A stretch of DNA of 12,431 bases from Desulfomonile tiedjei (GCA_020718965.1 DYRE01000035.1:1-12431); one strand, 5' to 3'. Counted from the stretch's first letter, positions 1 through 7,776 are shown. Numbers and translations are program-made. Notes: a model not told the origin generated them from the sequence alone.

Positions 1-214
1 CAAAAACGCATCCTGGCTTGAGAATCGTAATGCGGTAAAGATCATCAAGGATAAAGATATGAGCAATGGCTCTCTGACTCGAGAAATCAACAGGTTGATC
101 TCAAATCCAGGAGAACTTGAATCTATGGCGGAAAACGCCCGTAAAATAGGAAAACCCGACGCAGCTCGAGCGATCATTCGGGAAATCCTGAAAAATCAAA
201 GGTTGGCAGCGTGA
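1..214 (+). CDS. murG: MurG, C-terminal fragment (UDP-GlcNAc:lipid I glycosyltransferase)
   Basis: The first gene is cut by the left edge; an open frame from base 2 gives the last 70 residues before TGA at 212-214. MurG adds GlcNAc to lipid I on the inner face of the cytoplasmic membrane, making lipid II. The fragment matches the MurG carboxy end: an N-A-x-x-L-like stretch (NASWLENRNAVKII), then a helical LTREINRLISNPGELESMA segment, then the AR..GKPDAA motif that closes most MurG proteins. The catalytic and UDP-GlcNAc-binding parts lie outside the window, so the call rests on this tail and on the position directly before murC. Its stop overlaps the murC GTG start in the sequence GTGA, which implies coupled translation. 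Confidence 0.85.
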   Translation, partial: KNASWLENRNAVKIIKDKDMSNGSLTREINRLISNPGELESMAENARKIGKPDAARAIIREILKNQRLAA

Positions 215-1617
215 TTGGAACACTGTTCAAAAAGCTGAGAGACGTCCATTTTGTAGGCATAGGTGGCGTTGGAATGAGCGGGATCGCAGAAATCCTTTTA
301 GCTCTAGGTTTTAACGTCAGCGGTTCGGATCTCCAGGAATCTCCTACAGTGATTCATCTAAAATCCTTGGGGGCGAGGATTCAAATTGGTCATAAACGTG
401 AACATCTCGACAAGGCTGATGTTCTGGTTTACTCGTCTGCGGTCCCAGAAGATAACCCGGAAGTAATAGCCGCAAAAGAAAGGCGCATTCCAGTTATTCC
501 AAGAGCGGAAATGCTGGCTGAACTAATGAGAATGCAAACTTCGATCGCTGTTGCGGGCATGCATGGGAAAACCACAACGACTTCCATGATTGCCTCAGTC
601 ATGTCGCACGCCGGACTCGATCCCACAGTTGTGATTGGAGGCAAACTCAATGCTCTCGGAGGAGGAGCGCACCTGGGTCAGGGAGATTTATTGGTGGCGG
701 AAGCCGACGAGTCTGACAAGTCGTTTTTAAAACTCTTTCCGACCATAGCTCTAATCACTAACATCGACCTTGAGCACATGGATTGTTACTCATCAATAGA
801 GGAGATCAGATCAACTTTTCTCGAATTCATAAATCGAATTCCTTTCTATGGATATGCGATAGTTTGTTTGGATGATCCTCAAGTTCAAAAAATAATTCCC
901 TCTATCTCGAAAAGATTTTTAACTTACGGATTCTCATCTCAGGCATTCATTAGAGCCGCTAAACCAATACCTGAGGGTGGTGGATCTTTCTTTCAGGTCT
1001 ACAGAGAAGATACCCCGCTTGGGGAAATCACCCTGCCAATGCCAGGAATGCACAATGTGGTAAACTCTTTGGCCGCTGTAACCATCGCTGAACTTTTTGA
1101 CGTTCCATTTCAGATTCTCAAAGAAGCCTTGGAATCGTTCCCGGGAGTTCAGAGGCGATTCACAAAAAGAGGTGTTAGCTCTGGGGTGACTGTTATTGAT
1201 GATTATGGTCATCATCCAGCCGAAATCAGGGCGGTATTAATGGCTGCCAGGCAATTAGTCGACAGACGTATTGCTGTTCTGTTCCAACCCCATAGGTATT
1301 CAAGGACAAAGGCTCTTTTTGAAGACTTCCTGACCTCGTTTCATGACGCTGACCTTCTCTACATCATGGATATCTATCCAGCCAGTGAAAAACCCATAGA
1401 CGGTGTTAGCGGAATCAAGCTTTGCCAGGGCATCAGGGACCGAGGTCATAAAAAAGTCCGGTTTCTGGGAAACAGATCCGAAATTGCAGTCGAAATTGCA
1501 AATGATCTTAAACCTGGAGACATGCTTATAACACTTGGGGCCGGAGATGTGACGAAGATGGGTCCTATTATTCTTGAAGAACTTGAGAAAAGGAAAGGTG
1601 TTTTGCTTGAAAATTAG
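211..1617 (+). CDS. murC: MurC, UDP-N-acetylmuramate--L-alanine ligase
   Basis: This cytoplasmic enzyme uses ATP to add L-alanine to UDP-MurNAc, the first step of stem-peptide assembly. At 468 residues it has normal MurC length. The N-terminal Rossmann motif GIGGVGMSGIAE is at residues 16-27. The ATP-binding P-loop AGMHGKTTTT is at 115-124, with Met where many MurC proteins have Thr (GTHGKTTT). The central Mur-ligase motifs EADESDKS (164-171) and TNIDLEHMD (183-191) follow, then PGMHNVVNSLAA (278-289). The C-terminal domain carries DDYGHHPAEI (330-339), QPHRYSRT (359-366) and GAGD (443-446). The GTG start at 211 has AAAGG eight bases upstream and overlaps the murG stop. The 3' end overlaps murB by 11 bases. 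MurD, E and F share the fold, but the HHPAEI and HRYSR motifs and the neighbours fit MurC. Confidence 0.97.
   Translation: MIGTLFKKLRDVHFVGIGGVGMSGIAEILLALGFNVSGSDLQESPTVIHLKSLGARIQIGHKREHLDKADVLVYSSAVPEDNPEVIAAKERRIPVIPRAEMLAELMRMQTSIAVAGMHGKTTTTSMIASVMSHAGLDPTVVIGGKLNALGGGAHLGQGDLLVAEADESDKSFLKLFPTIALITNIDLEHMDCYSSIEEIRSTFLEFINRIPFYGYAIVCLDDPQVQKIIPSISKRFLTYGFSSQAFIRAAKPIPEGGGSFFQVYREDTPLGEITLPMPGMHNVVNSLAAVTIAELFDVPFQILKEALESFPGVQRRFTKRGVSSGVTVIDDYGHHPAEIRAVLMAARQLVDRRIAVLFQPHRYSRTKALFEDFLTSFHDADLLYIMDIYPASEKPIDGVSGIKLCQGIRDRGHKKVRFLGNRSEIAVEIANDLKPGDMLITLGAGDVTKMGPIILEELEKRKGVLLEN
1591..1598 (+). promoter_or_regulatory. Shine-Dalgarno that decides the murB start
   Basis: The purine run AGGAAAGG lies inside the end of murC, eight bases before a TTG codon at 1607. 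It favours TTG 1607 over the upstream in-frame TTG at 1574, the GTG at 1598 (which overlaps the run) and the downstream ATG at 1628, which has only an A-rich, G-poor stretch before it. This is inferred from spacing alone. Confidence 0.6.
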
Positions 1618-2536
1618 CAAAACTCAAATGAAAATAATTGGTTCATTTCTCGAAGAACCACTCGCGCTTGGAGTTCCACTGAAGCGACTCACTTCTTACA
1701 GGATAGGAGGCCCAGCCGACGTAGTAGCGTTTCCGAGAGATACAAAAGCCTTAACTAGTATACTTCGTTTCGTGAAACAGGAGGGTATTAGTCATTTTCT
1801 TCTTGGGAACGGTACCAATTTGCTGTTTGATGACCAAGGTTTCCGTGGACTCATTATCGCTACTACACGAATGAAAAAGTTCAGTGTCTGCAAAGAACCG
1901 TCGGGAGCCACATTATTGACGGCGCAAGCGGGGATGCCTCTTAGTCTTTTAGTTTGGAGAGCTGCCAGGTTAGGTTTTTCCGGGATGGAACCACTGTGGG
2001 GAATTCCGGGTTCAGTTGGTGGATCTGTAGCGTGTAACGCAGGAGCAGGGGGTTCATCTCTGTGTGACATTGTTTCAAAGATAACGATCCTAAACATACA
2101 CGGCGAAGAAACTGAATTAGAAAAGGGGGCCTTTTCATTCGGGTACAGATTCTGTGATTTACCTCCTGAATCAGTGGTCTTGAAGACTTCTTTTCAACTG
2201 GATCGCAAGAACCCTGATGAGATTTTGAAAACACTGGAGAATTTCCGTAACATTAGGAGATTGTCGCAACCAAGAGGATTCCCAAGTTGTGGTTGTGTTT
2301 TCAAGAATTCTTCCAATGGCCTGGCAGCAGGAGAGTTAATCGAAAGACTTGGATTCAAGGGCGTGATAGAAGGTGGCGCCCAGGTTTCTAACGTTCATGC
2401 CAATTTCATTATCAACAGGAATAAAGCTAAAGCCAGAGATGTCCTGGTTTTGATAGAAAAAATCGTAGAATCGGCTCAAAACAGGGCTGGAATTAAACTC
2501 GAACTTGAAATAAAGGTTGTAACATCAGGCAAGTGA
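1607..2536 (+). CDS. murB: MurB, UDP-N-acetylenolpyruvoylglucosamine reductase
   Basis: MurB is the cytoplasmic FAD enzyme that uses NADPH to reduce UDP-GlcNAc-enolpyruvate to UDP-MurNAc. From the TTG start at 1607 it has 309 residues, normal for the family. The FAD-binding domain shows YRIGGPAD (31-38), GNGTNLL (67-73) and GIPGSVGGSVACNAGA (132-147). FGYR at 178-181 and IEGGAQVSNVHANFIIN at 254-270 belong to the substrate-binding and C-terminal parts. The PSCGCVFKN motif (226-234) holds the position of the catalytic proton donor, Ser229 in E. coli MurB. Here the residue is Cys230. The gene overlaps murC by 11 bases and ends one base before ftsQ, so its translation is probably coupled on both sides. 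The exact start is less certain than the function; the open frame extends up to a TTG at 1574. Confidence 0.95.
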   Translation: MKISKTQMKIIGSFLEEPLALGVPLKRLTSYRIGGPADVVAFPRDTKALTSILRFVKQEGISHFLLGNGTNLLFDDQGFRGLIIATTRMKKFSVCKEPSGATLLTAQAGMPLSLLVWRAARLGFSGMEPLWGIPGSVGGSVACNAGAGGSSLCDIVSKITILNIHGEETELEKGAFSFGYRFCDLPPESVVLKTSFQLDRKNPDEILKTLENFRNIRRLSQPRGFPSCGCVFKNSSNGLAAGELIERLGFKGVIEGGAQVSNVHANFIINRNKAKARDVLVLIEKIVESAQNRAGIKLELEIKVVTSGK

Positions 2537-2537
2537 A

Positions 2538-3377
2538 ATGACCGAAACCAGTTTACAATTGTCCATGCAATCGAGCGACATCCCGGAATCCAAGCGATCA
2601 ACGAAAAGGACGCATTTTAACCGGTCCGTCCTCAAGATACTGTTTGCAACCGGAATTTGCCTGAATATAGTTCTCGCATGCGCCCTTGGCTATCTGATTG
2701 TCATTCGATCTTCTTACTTCAATCTCAACAAGGTGGATGTACACGGAAATCATCGTCTTTCCAGGGAAGAAGTTATAGAAGCCGCAAACCTTGAAACCGG
2801 AATCAATTTACTTAGTCTTGATCTCGAATCTATAACGGAGAGGTTACGGCGGCACCCATGGATTCGTTCAGGCTCAATATACAGGAGGTTACCTGGCCAG
2901 TTGGTCCTTGAAGTAGAAGAAAGGACTCCTAGAGGTATTTTAGCGAGCGACAAACTCTACTACCTTGACGAAAAAGGCAATGTATTTACCAGGGTTCTGC
3001 CAGGTGATCCTACAGATCTTCCTTTGTTCACCGGAGTTCAATCTGACGATCTGAGATTACACCCTGGAGAGATCCAGAAATCCCTAAAATCCGGGCTCAT
3101 TTTGACGGAACTTCTTGATCGCATAGATTCCGGACTTAGCTCCGCCGACGTTAGAGAAATCAATATCAGCTCAGATGAAGGACTGACCCTAAGAATGAAA
3201 TCCGGGCAAATAATCATTCTCGGGCATAATGATTTTGAATCAAGATTATCAAGATTTGATCGTCTAAAAAAGTTTCTCACGGACAGGGGACAGTGGCATA
3301 AGGCTCACATAATTAATCTGGATTTTGAAGATCGAGCGATTGTTCGATCCTCTGAAGATCCGCTTCTGCAGGGGTAA
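2538..3377 (+). CDS. ftsQ: FtsQ, bitopic divisome protein with POTRA domain
   Basis: FtsQ is a single-pass inner-membrane protein that links early cytoplasmic division proteins to the periplasmic septal synthases through FtsB and FtsL. The 279 residues fit the family. There is a basic cytoplasmic tail (about 1-30, with KRSTKR at 19-24), one transmembrane helix (about 31-56), then a POTRA domain that begins FNLNKVDVHGNHRLSREEV (61-79) and contains HPWIRSGSIYRRLPGQL (106-122). A beta-rich FtsQ domain follows to the end. Sequence conservation is low, as usual for FtsQ, so the call leans on architecture and on the position between murB and ftsA. The ATG lies one base after the murB stop and has only a weak AGG at 2527-2529, which suggests coupling to murB translation. 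Confidence 0.92.
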   Translation: MTETSLQLSMQSSDIPESKRSTKRTHFNRSVLKILFATGICLNIVLACALGYLIVIRSSYFNLNKVDVHGNHRLSREEVIEAANLETGINLLSLDLESITERLRRHPWIRSGSIYRRLPGQLVLEVEERTPRGILASDKLYYLDEKGNVFTRVLPGDPTDLPLFTGVQSDDLRLHPGEIQKSLKSGLILTELLDRIDSGLSSADVREINISSDEGLTLRMKSGQIIILGHNDFESRLSRFDRLKKFLTDRGQWHKAHIINLDFEDRAIVRSSEDPLLQG

Positions 3378-3380
3378 AAA

Positions 3381-4610
3381 ATGTCAAGAAGCGATGGTAT
3401 CGTTTGCGGACTCGATGTCGGAACAACAAAAATTTGCGCCATAATTGGAGAATTAAACGCTGACGGCGTAGTAGACATTATTGGAGTAGGAACATCTCCG
3501 TCTCGAGGTTTAAGACGCGGCGTTGTTGTTAACATCGACCTCACTGTATCAAGCATAAAAAAAGCTATTGACGACGCCGAACTTATGGCTGGAAGACGTT
3601 CGGAAAGTGTCTTCGCAGGAATATCGGGAGGACACATTAAGGGAATCAATTCCCACGGCGTTATAGCAATAAAAAACCGCGAAGTGACCACAAATGAGGT
3701 CGCCCGTGTCATTGACGCAGCCAGAGCTGTAGCCATCCCTCTCGACAGAGAAGTAATCCATATCTTGCCTCAGGAATTCGTAGTTGATGATCAGGGAGGG
3801 ATAAGAGAGCCGGTTGGTATGGCTGGAGTCCGTCTGGAAGCTAAGGTACATATAATAACCGGCGCTGTGTCCGCTGCTCAAAATATAATCAGATGCGCTC
3901 ACAGGAGTGGTTTGACGGTTAATGACTTGGTTTTGCAACAAATGGCTGCAGCCGAAGCGGTTCTGTCCCCTGATGAAAAGGAACTTGGAGTAGCATTAAT
4001 TGACATTGGAGGGGGAACCACGGACCTCGCAGTCTTCATTGAAGGAGCAATACAGCACACCGCAGTCATTGCCGTGGGAGGAGATCAATTGACAAATGAT
4101 ATTGCGGTGGGTCTAAGAACTCCCACAGGTGAGGCTGAGAAAATAAAGAAAAGATACGGTTGCGCTTTAGCCAATCTAGTTAATAGGGACGAGACCATTC
4201 ATGTGCCTGGAGTGGGAGGTCGCCAGCCGAGAGTATTGGCGAAATCTGTTCTGGCTGAAATTACTGAGCCTCGCTTAGAGGAAATTCTCGGTCTGGCCAA
4301 GAGGGAAATGGAGAAATACAATATTCTTCATTCGGTGGCGTCCGGCATAGTGCTTACCGGAGGAAGTGTCGCTATTCAGGGTGTTGTTGAACTTGCCGAA
4401 CAAATTTTTGACATGCCTGTCAGATTGGGCTACCCCGTCGGGGTGAGCGGTCTGGTAGATGTTGTGAACTCTCCGGTTTACGCCACCGGAGTCGGTCTTG
4501 CTCTGTGGGGAACCAGACATGATTGCGCTGATCTAAGCTCGGCTTATGAATCCAGCAAAGTTAATCGTGTCTATGAACGGATGAAAAGGTGGTTCACAGA
4601 AGCTTTTTAG
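3381..4610 (+). CDS. ftsA: FtsA, actin-like membrane anchor of the Z ring
   Basis: FtsA is an actin-family ATPase that tethers FtsZ to the inner membrane and recruits later division proteins. It has 409 residues. The phosphate-1 loop is GLDVGTTKICAIIGE (10-24). The FtsA-specific 1C subdomain follows (about 80-160, starting GISGGHIKGINSHGVIAI at 80-97). Phosphate-2 is LIDIGGGTTDLAVF (206-219) and the adenosine motif is GIVLTGGSVAIQG (322-334). A variable linker leads to a C-terminal amphipathic helix, RVYERMKRWFTEAF (396-409), the classic membrane-targeting sequence, here intact. The 1C domain and this tail rule out MreB or DnaK. The ATG sits three bases after the ftsQ stop, with GGGG at 3371-3374 as a reasonable ribosome site. 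Confidence 0.97.
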   Translation: MSRSDGIVCGLDVGTTKICAIIGELNADGVVDIIGVGTSPSRGLRRGVVVNIDLTVSSIKKAIDDAELMAGRRSESVFAGISGGHIKGINSHGVIAIKNREVTTNEVARVIDAARAVAIPLDREVIHILPQEFVVDDQGGIREPVGMAGVRLEAKVHIITGAVSAAQNIIRCAHRSGLTVNDLVLQQMAAAEAVLSPDEKELGVALIDIGGGTTDLAVFIEGAIQHTAVIAVGGDQLTNDIAVGLRTPTGEAEKIKKRYGCALANLVNRDETIHVPGVGGRQPRVLAKSVLAEITEPRLEEILGLAKREMEKYNILHSVASGIVLTGGSVAIQGVVELAEQIFDMPVRLGYPVGVSGLVDVVNSPVYATGVGLALWGTRHDCADLSSAYESSKVNRVYERMKRWFTEAF

Positions 4611-4795
4611 ATTTGAAGAGATTAATTTTGTGGCGAAAATGTCTCAGCCGTGGTATGCGAGTCTCGGTAAAGAGTGTGGCCTGACCGGGGTTCTAGCCGA
4701 AGGCAAACAGGATAAAACACGTCACGAATGATTTGGGTTGATGGTTAAGGTTTTGGGAAGGGCTTGGTTGATTTTAACTACAGGAGGCCCGGCTT
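4611..4795 (+). promoter_or_regulatory. ftsA-ftsZ spacer with hairpin and short open frame
   Basis: This is the only large gap inside the division cluster. It holds a possible hairpin at 4679-4704: GCCT (4679-4682) pairs with AGGC (4701-4704) and an inner CGG (4686-4688) with CCG (4697-4699). It also holds an uninterrupted frame from GTG 4630 (or ATG 4639) to TGA 4729-4731, about 30-33 residues. A GAAGAG at 4615-4620 lies nine bases before the GTG. I do not recognise the peptide. I found no convincing -35/-10 pair, although ftsZ promoters often lie in or upstream of this junction in other bacteria. It could be an untranslated leader, a promoter region or a small gene; the sequence alone does not decide. 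Confidence 0.3.
4782..4787 (+). promoter_or_regulatory. Strong Shine-Dalgarno of ftsZ
   Basis: A perfect AGGAGG lies eight bases before the ftsZ ATG at 4796. It is the strongest ribosome site in the cluster and fits the high amount of FtsZ that cells need relative to FtsA and FtsQ. Confidence 0.85.
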
Positions 4796-6010
4796 ATGCT
4801 GGATTTTGAAATTGAATCTAACCGTAGCGCATTGATCAGGGTAGTTGGAGTTGGAGGCGGCGGCGGAAATGCTGTTAACAATATGATACGCGCCGGTTTA
4901 AGTGGGGTGGAGTTCCTTGCTGCGAATACCGACGCTCAAGCTCTCCAGCACAACCTGGCTCCGCTAAAATTGCAGATTGGCAAACAGCAAACCAGAGGAC
5001 TGGGCGCTGGCGCTGACCCTGAAATTGGAAGAATAGCCGCTAATGAAGATTATGAAGGAATTAGGGACGCCCTGGACGGTTCTGATATGGTCTTCATAAC
5101 CACGGGTTTAGGCGGAGGAACAGGGACGGGCGCTGCGCCGATAATAGCAAGAATAGCGAGGCAAGAAGTCGGCGCTCTTACAGTGGCTGTCGTCACGAAA
5201 CCTTTCCTGTTTGAAGGGAAAAGGAGAATGCGGCAGGCCGAGGAAGGTATAGAAACTCTCCGAAAGGAAGTTGACACTCTGATAATTATTCCAAACCAGC
5301 GCCTACTGTCACTCAAGAAAGACATTTCTTTCCTGGAAGGCTTCAGAAGAGCTGACGATGTATTGATGCAGGGAGTCAGGGGAATCTCAGATCTCGTCAC
5401 CATCAATGGTTTGATTAATCTTGATTTTGCTGATGTCAAAACCATAATGCAGGAAAAAGGCGTGGCATTGATGGGAACAGGATCAGCCACTGGCGAAGGG
5501 CGTATGGAAGAGGCTACTCGGTTGGCTATTAACAGTCCTCTTCTTGAAGACATTTCAATGTCAGGGGCAAAAGGCGTTTTAATAAATATAACCGGATCCT
5601 CAAATATTTCTTTAACAGAAATTAACGACGCCGTATCAATAATTCAAAATGAAGCGCATGATGAAGCCAACATTATATTTGGCGCTGTTATAGATGAGGA
5701 CATGGGTGATGCTGTAAATGTGACTGTTATTGCTACAGGATTCGCTAGAAGCGAAGCAGGATTTGCAGATAATAATGATTCCCTGATATTTGCCAAGAAT
5801 CATCTCCAAATTGGCGATGAAGGCAAGATAGATAGACCTATAGCCCGAACCGTAATCCCAGGAGAGCCCAAAGATTCTCAAATTCCCGCTTTTATTAGAA
5901 AGAGCCAGAGAGAAAAGATCAGTCGTCATTTAAATCTTGTTGATGACCTATCTGTCGAGTCTGAAGAGGATCTTGATATTCCAACATTCTTACGCAAACA
6001 TGCTGAATAG
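4796..6010 (+). CDS. ftsZ: FtsZ, tubulin-like GTPase of the division ring
   Basis: FtsZ polymerises with GTP at midcell into the Z ring that scaffolds the divisome and septal wall synthesis. The 404 residues include the GTP-binding GGGGGNAV (20-27), NTDAQAL (44-50) and tubulin signature GLGGGTGTGAAP (104-115). The T7 loop, which completes the GTPase site of the next subunit, is NLDFADVKTIM (208-218). The globular core ends near residue 317. A short linker leads to the C-terminal conserved peptide DLDIPTFLRK (392-401), followed by HAE; this binds FtsA, ZipA-type anchors and regulators. Unusually, the linker carries a second similar motif, SQIPAFIRK, at 361-369. The ATG start has a consensus AGGAGG eight bases upstream. 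FtsA directly before it is its expected partner. Confidence 0.98.
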   Translation: MLDFEIESNRSALIRVVGVGGGGGNAVNNMIRAGLSGVEFLAANTDAQALQHNLAPLKLQIGKQQTRGLGAGADPEIGRIAANEDYEGIRDALDGSDMVFITTGLGGGTGTGAAPIIARIARQEVGALTVAVVTKPFLFEGKRRMRQAEEGIETLRKEVDTLIIIPNQRLLSLKKDISFLEGFRRADDVLMQGVRGISDLVTINGLINLDFADVKTIMQEKGVALMGTGSATGEGRMEEATRLAINSPLLEDISMSGAKGVLINITGSSNISLTEINDAVSIIQNEAHDEANIIFGAVIDEDMGDAVNVTVIATGFARSEAGFADNNDSLIFAKNHLQIGDEGKIDRPIARTVIPGEPKDSQIPAFIRKSQREKISRHLNLVDDLSVESEEDLDIPTFLRKHAE

Positions 6011-6022
6011 TTTTCATTCAGT

Positions 6023-6044
6023 CAGGGGAAGCCTGTTTCCCCTG
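6023..6044 (+). terminator. Hairpin after ftsZ, possible terminator or processing site
   Basis: CAGGGGAA (6023-6030) and TTCCCCTG (6037-6044) form a perfect 8-bp stem around a six-base loop, 13 bases after the ftsZ stop. No T run follows (the next bases are GCGATGACAAAATATTT), so it is not a canonical intrinsic terminator. It may act as a partial terminator, a 3'-end stabiliser or a factor-assisted stop. Its position at the end of the division cluster makes a transcript-end role likely. Confidence 0.5.
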
Positions 6045-6104
6045 GCGATGACAAAATATTTCATCAACAAATTTCTTCTGGTTTGAACTGTTTTCCATTT
6101 CTAC

Positions 6105-7772
6105 ATGAGGGAAAGACACAACAAAAGACCCGTATCAAGAAATTCCGGTTTCCCTTTACCGATAGCCCTGGTTTATCCAAATACCCGGAAAGTTGGGCTG
6201 AGTAACTTAGGCTTTCAATTCTTGTTCAACCAACTTCAGGGATCAGATTTTTTTTCTCCCCAACGTTTTTTTGTCGCTGAATCTTTTTTAAAAAATCCTT
6301 CCGAGCATAATATTCCTGTTTCTGAAGAAGATAATATCCCTCTTAAAAATTTCCCCGTTATTGCATTTAGCATCCCTTTTGAAAACGACTACTGGATGGT
6401 TCCCAAAATCTTGATTGACTCCGGGATAAAACCCCTAAGAAGCGATAGAGGCCGGGGGGATCCTTTGATTTTGGCGGGAGGGGTTTCAGTTTCTCTGAAC
6501 CCTGAACCCCTGGCGGATTTCCTGGATTTAGTCTTCATAGGGGAAATTGTCGGAGACATTGATGAACCTGGTGGCCTGTGGTCCATGATTCTGGAATTTA
6601 AGAAATCAAGAATAGCAGCTCATGATCGTGAGGGATTTTACAACAGTTTTCGCAATATCAATGGGATATATGTTCCTGAAGCATACGGCTTCAATTACGG
6701 GGAAGACGGGGGATTGCTGGAAATAAGACCCGACCAGGGGTTTCCCGCCAGGGTGACAGCGACTAAAAGGCTTTCGACCAAAGAGACACCTCCGTTTGCC
6801 ATGGTTCATGATCAGCAGACCCAGTTCAGGAATTCATGTTTGGTGGAAATCAATCGTGGATGCGGTAGAGGTTGCAGATTTTGTTCCGGAGGCTGGATTC
6901 ATAGACCGGTAAGACATTTCAAATATCTCAGATTTCGTGACACTGTAGATCAAGCCATAACCGACAAAAAAACCATAGGTCTTATCGGGTCGGATTTAGC
7001 GTCTCATCCAGAACTAAATATAATTTTAAGTGATATTATTAATAGAGGCGGAATTTTTTCACTTTCTTCCATAAGACCCGAAGGTTTAAATGATGAAATT
7101 ATAGAATTAATTGTGAAGTCTGGACAAAAAACGGCCACGCTGGCCCCTGAGGTAGCCTCAAAACGTTTGAAAAAAGTGATCGGGAAACAGATACCGAACG
7201 AGCGTTTTTTTGAATTGATCGATAAGCTGGTAACTGCTGGGACCCCTAATATCAGGTTTTATTTTATGATTGGACTTCCCACTGAGACGGAAGAAGATGT
7301 ACAGGAGATTGTAGAATTTGTTAAGAATGCCCGGCAAATATTTGTGAACGCTTCTCGTTCAAAGGGACGAATAGGTAGAATAGGAGTTCAGGTGAACGCC
7401 TTTATTCCCAAACCGTGGACTCCTTTTCAGTGGTCAGCGGCTTTACCAAAAAAGCAATGGGAAGTTCGGAAAAAAATTATCGAAAATGGACTATGCAAAC
7501 TGAAAAACGTCGTGGTCAGGCACGAGTCCCTCAGGAGTTCTGAGGTTCAAGCAATTCTAAGCCGTGCAGATCGTAGAATTTCCAGTAGCCTCCTCGAAGC
7601 GGCAAGGGGAGGTAAACTTGACATTTCATCTTTTTTAGCTTCGCATCCCAATGCCAGGTTTTTTTCTGAGAGGTTACGAGATCGTGAAGAGGTTTTTCCA
7701 TGGGATGTTGTAGATCATGGCATAAGCAAAACGACTCTGAGAACAATTTACGAAAGAGCCATATTGCTTTAA
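6105..7772 (+). CDS. Radical SAM protein of uncharacterised family (TIGR03960-like)
   Basis: This 555-residue protein has a radical SAM core with the [4Fe-4S]/SAM motif C-x3-C-x2-C at Cys253, Cys257 and Cys260, inside EINRGCGRGCRFCSGGW (248-264). The N-terminal part (about 18-150; LPIALVYPNTRKVGLSNLGF, then LILAGGVSVSLNPEPLADF) resembles the Rossmann-like, B12-binding-type domain of this group. It has no DxHxxG cobalamin-ligand motif, so cobalamin binding is not supported. Later parts include SSIRPEGLNDEI (321-332), FYFMIGLPTETEEDV (385-399) and FPWDVVDHGI near the end (531-540). That architecture fits the uncharacterised radical SAM family modelled as TIGR03960, from memory of the family. 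Many members carry an extra C-terminal DUF2344 domain; this one stops before it. The substrate is unknown. There is no clear Shine-Dalgarno before ATG 6105. An in-frame TGA at 6084-6086, with no start codon between, supports this start. A ferredoxin gene follows. Confidence 0.85.
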   Translation: MRERHNKRPVSRNSGFPLPIALVYPNTRKVGLSNLGFQFLFNQLQGSDFFSPQRFFVAESFLKNPSEHNIPVSEEDNIPLKNFPVIAFSIPFENDYWMVPKILIDSGIKPLRSDRGRGDPLILAGGVSVSLNPEPLADFLDLVFIGEIVGDIDEPGGLWSMILEFKKSRIAAHDREGFYNSFRNINGIYVPEAYGFNYGEDGGLLEIRPDQGFPARVTATKRLSTKETPPFAMVHDQQTQFRNSCLVEINRGCGRGCRFCSGGWIHRPVRHFKYLRFRDTVDQAITDKKTIGLIGSDLASHPELNIILSDIINRGGIFSLSSIRPEGLNDEIIELIVKSGQKTATLAPEVASKRLKKVIGKQIPNERFFELIDKLVTAGTPNIRFYFMIGLPTETEEDVQEIVEFVKNARQIFVNASRSKGRIGRIGVQVNAFIPKPWTPFQWSAALPKKQWEVRKKIIENGLCKLKNVVVRHESLRSSEVQAILSRADRRISSSLLEAARGGKLDISSFLASHPNARFFSERLRDREEVFPWDVVDHGISKTTLRTIYERAILL

Positions 7773-7776
7773 GAGG
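7771..7776 (+). promoter_or_regulatory. Shine-Dalgarno that decides the ferredoxin start
   Basis: AAGAGG overlaps the end of the radical SAM stop codon and lies nine bases before ATG 7786. It touches the in-frame TTG at 7777, which would leave no spacing, so the ATG is the better start. Confidence 0.65.

Noticed and set aside
4679..4704. tRNA T-arm-like sequence GGGGTTCTAGCC
   Set aside because: The flanking bases do not pair as a 5-bp T stem, and no acceptor, D or anticodon arm is present.
5050..5553. 167-codon open frame on the - strand
   Set aside because: It is antisense to the most conserved part of ftsZ; no motif, no ribosome site, and no neighbour to join.
6450..6560. Cobalamin-binding site in the radical SAM N-terminal domain
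   Set aside because: The fold-like sequence is present but I find no DxHxxG or other histidine ligand motif, so B12 binding is not claimed.
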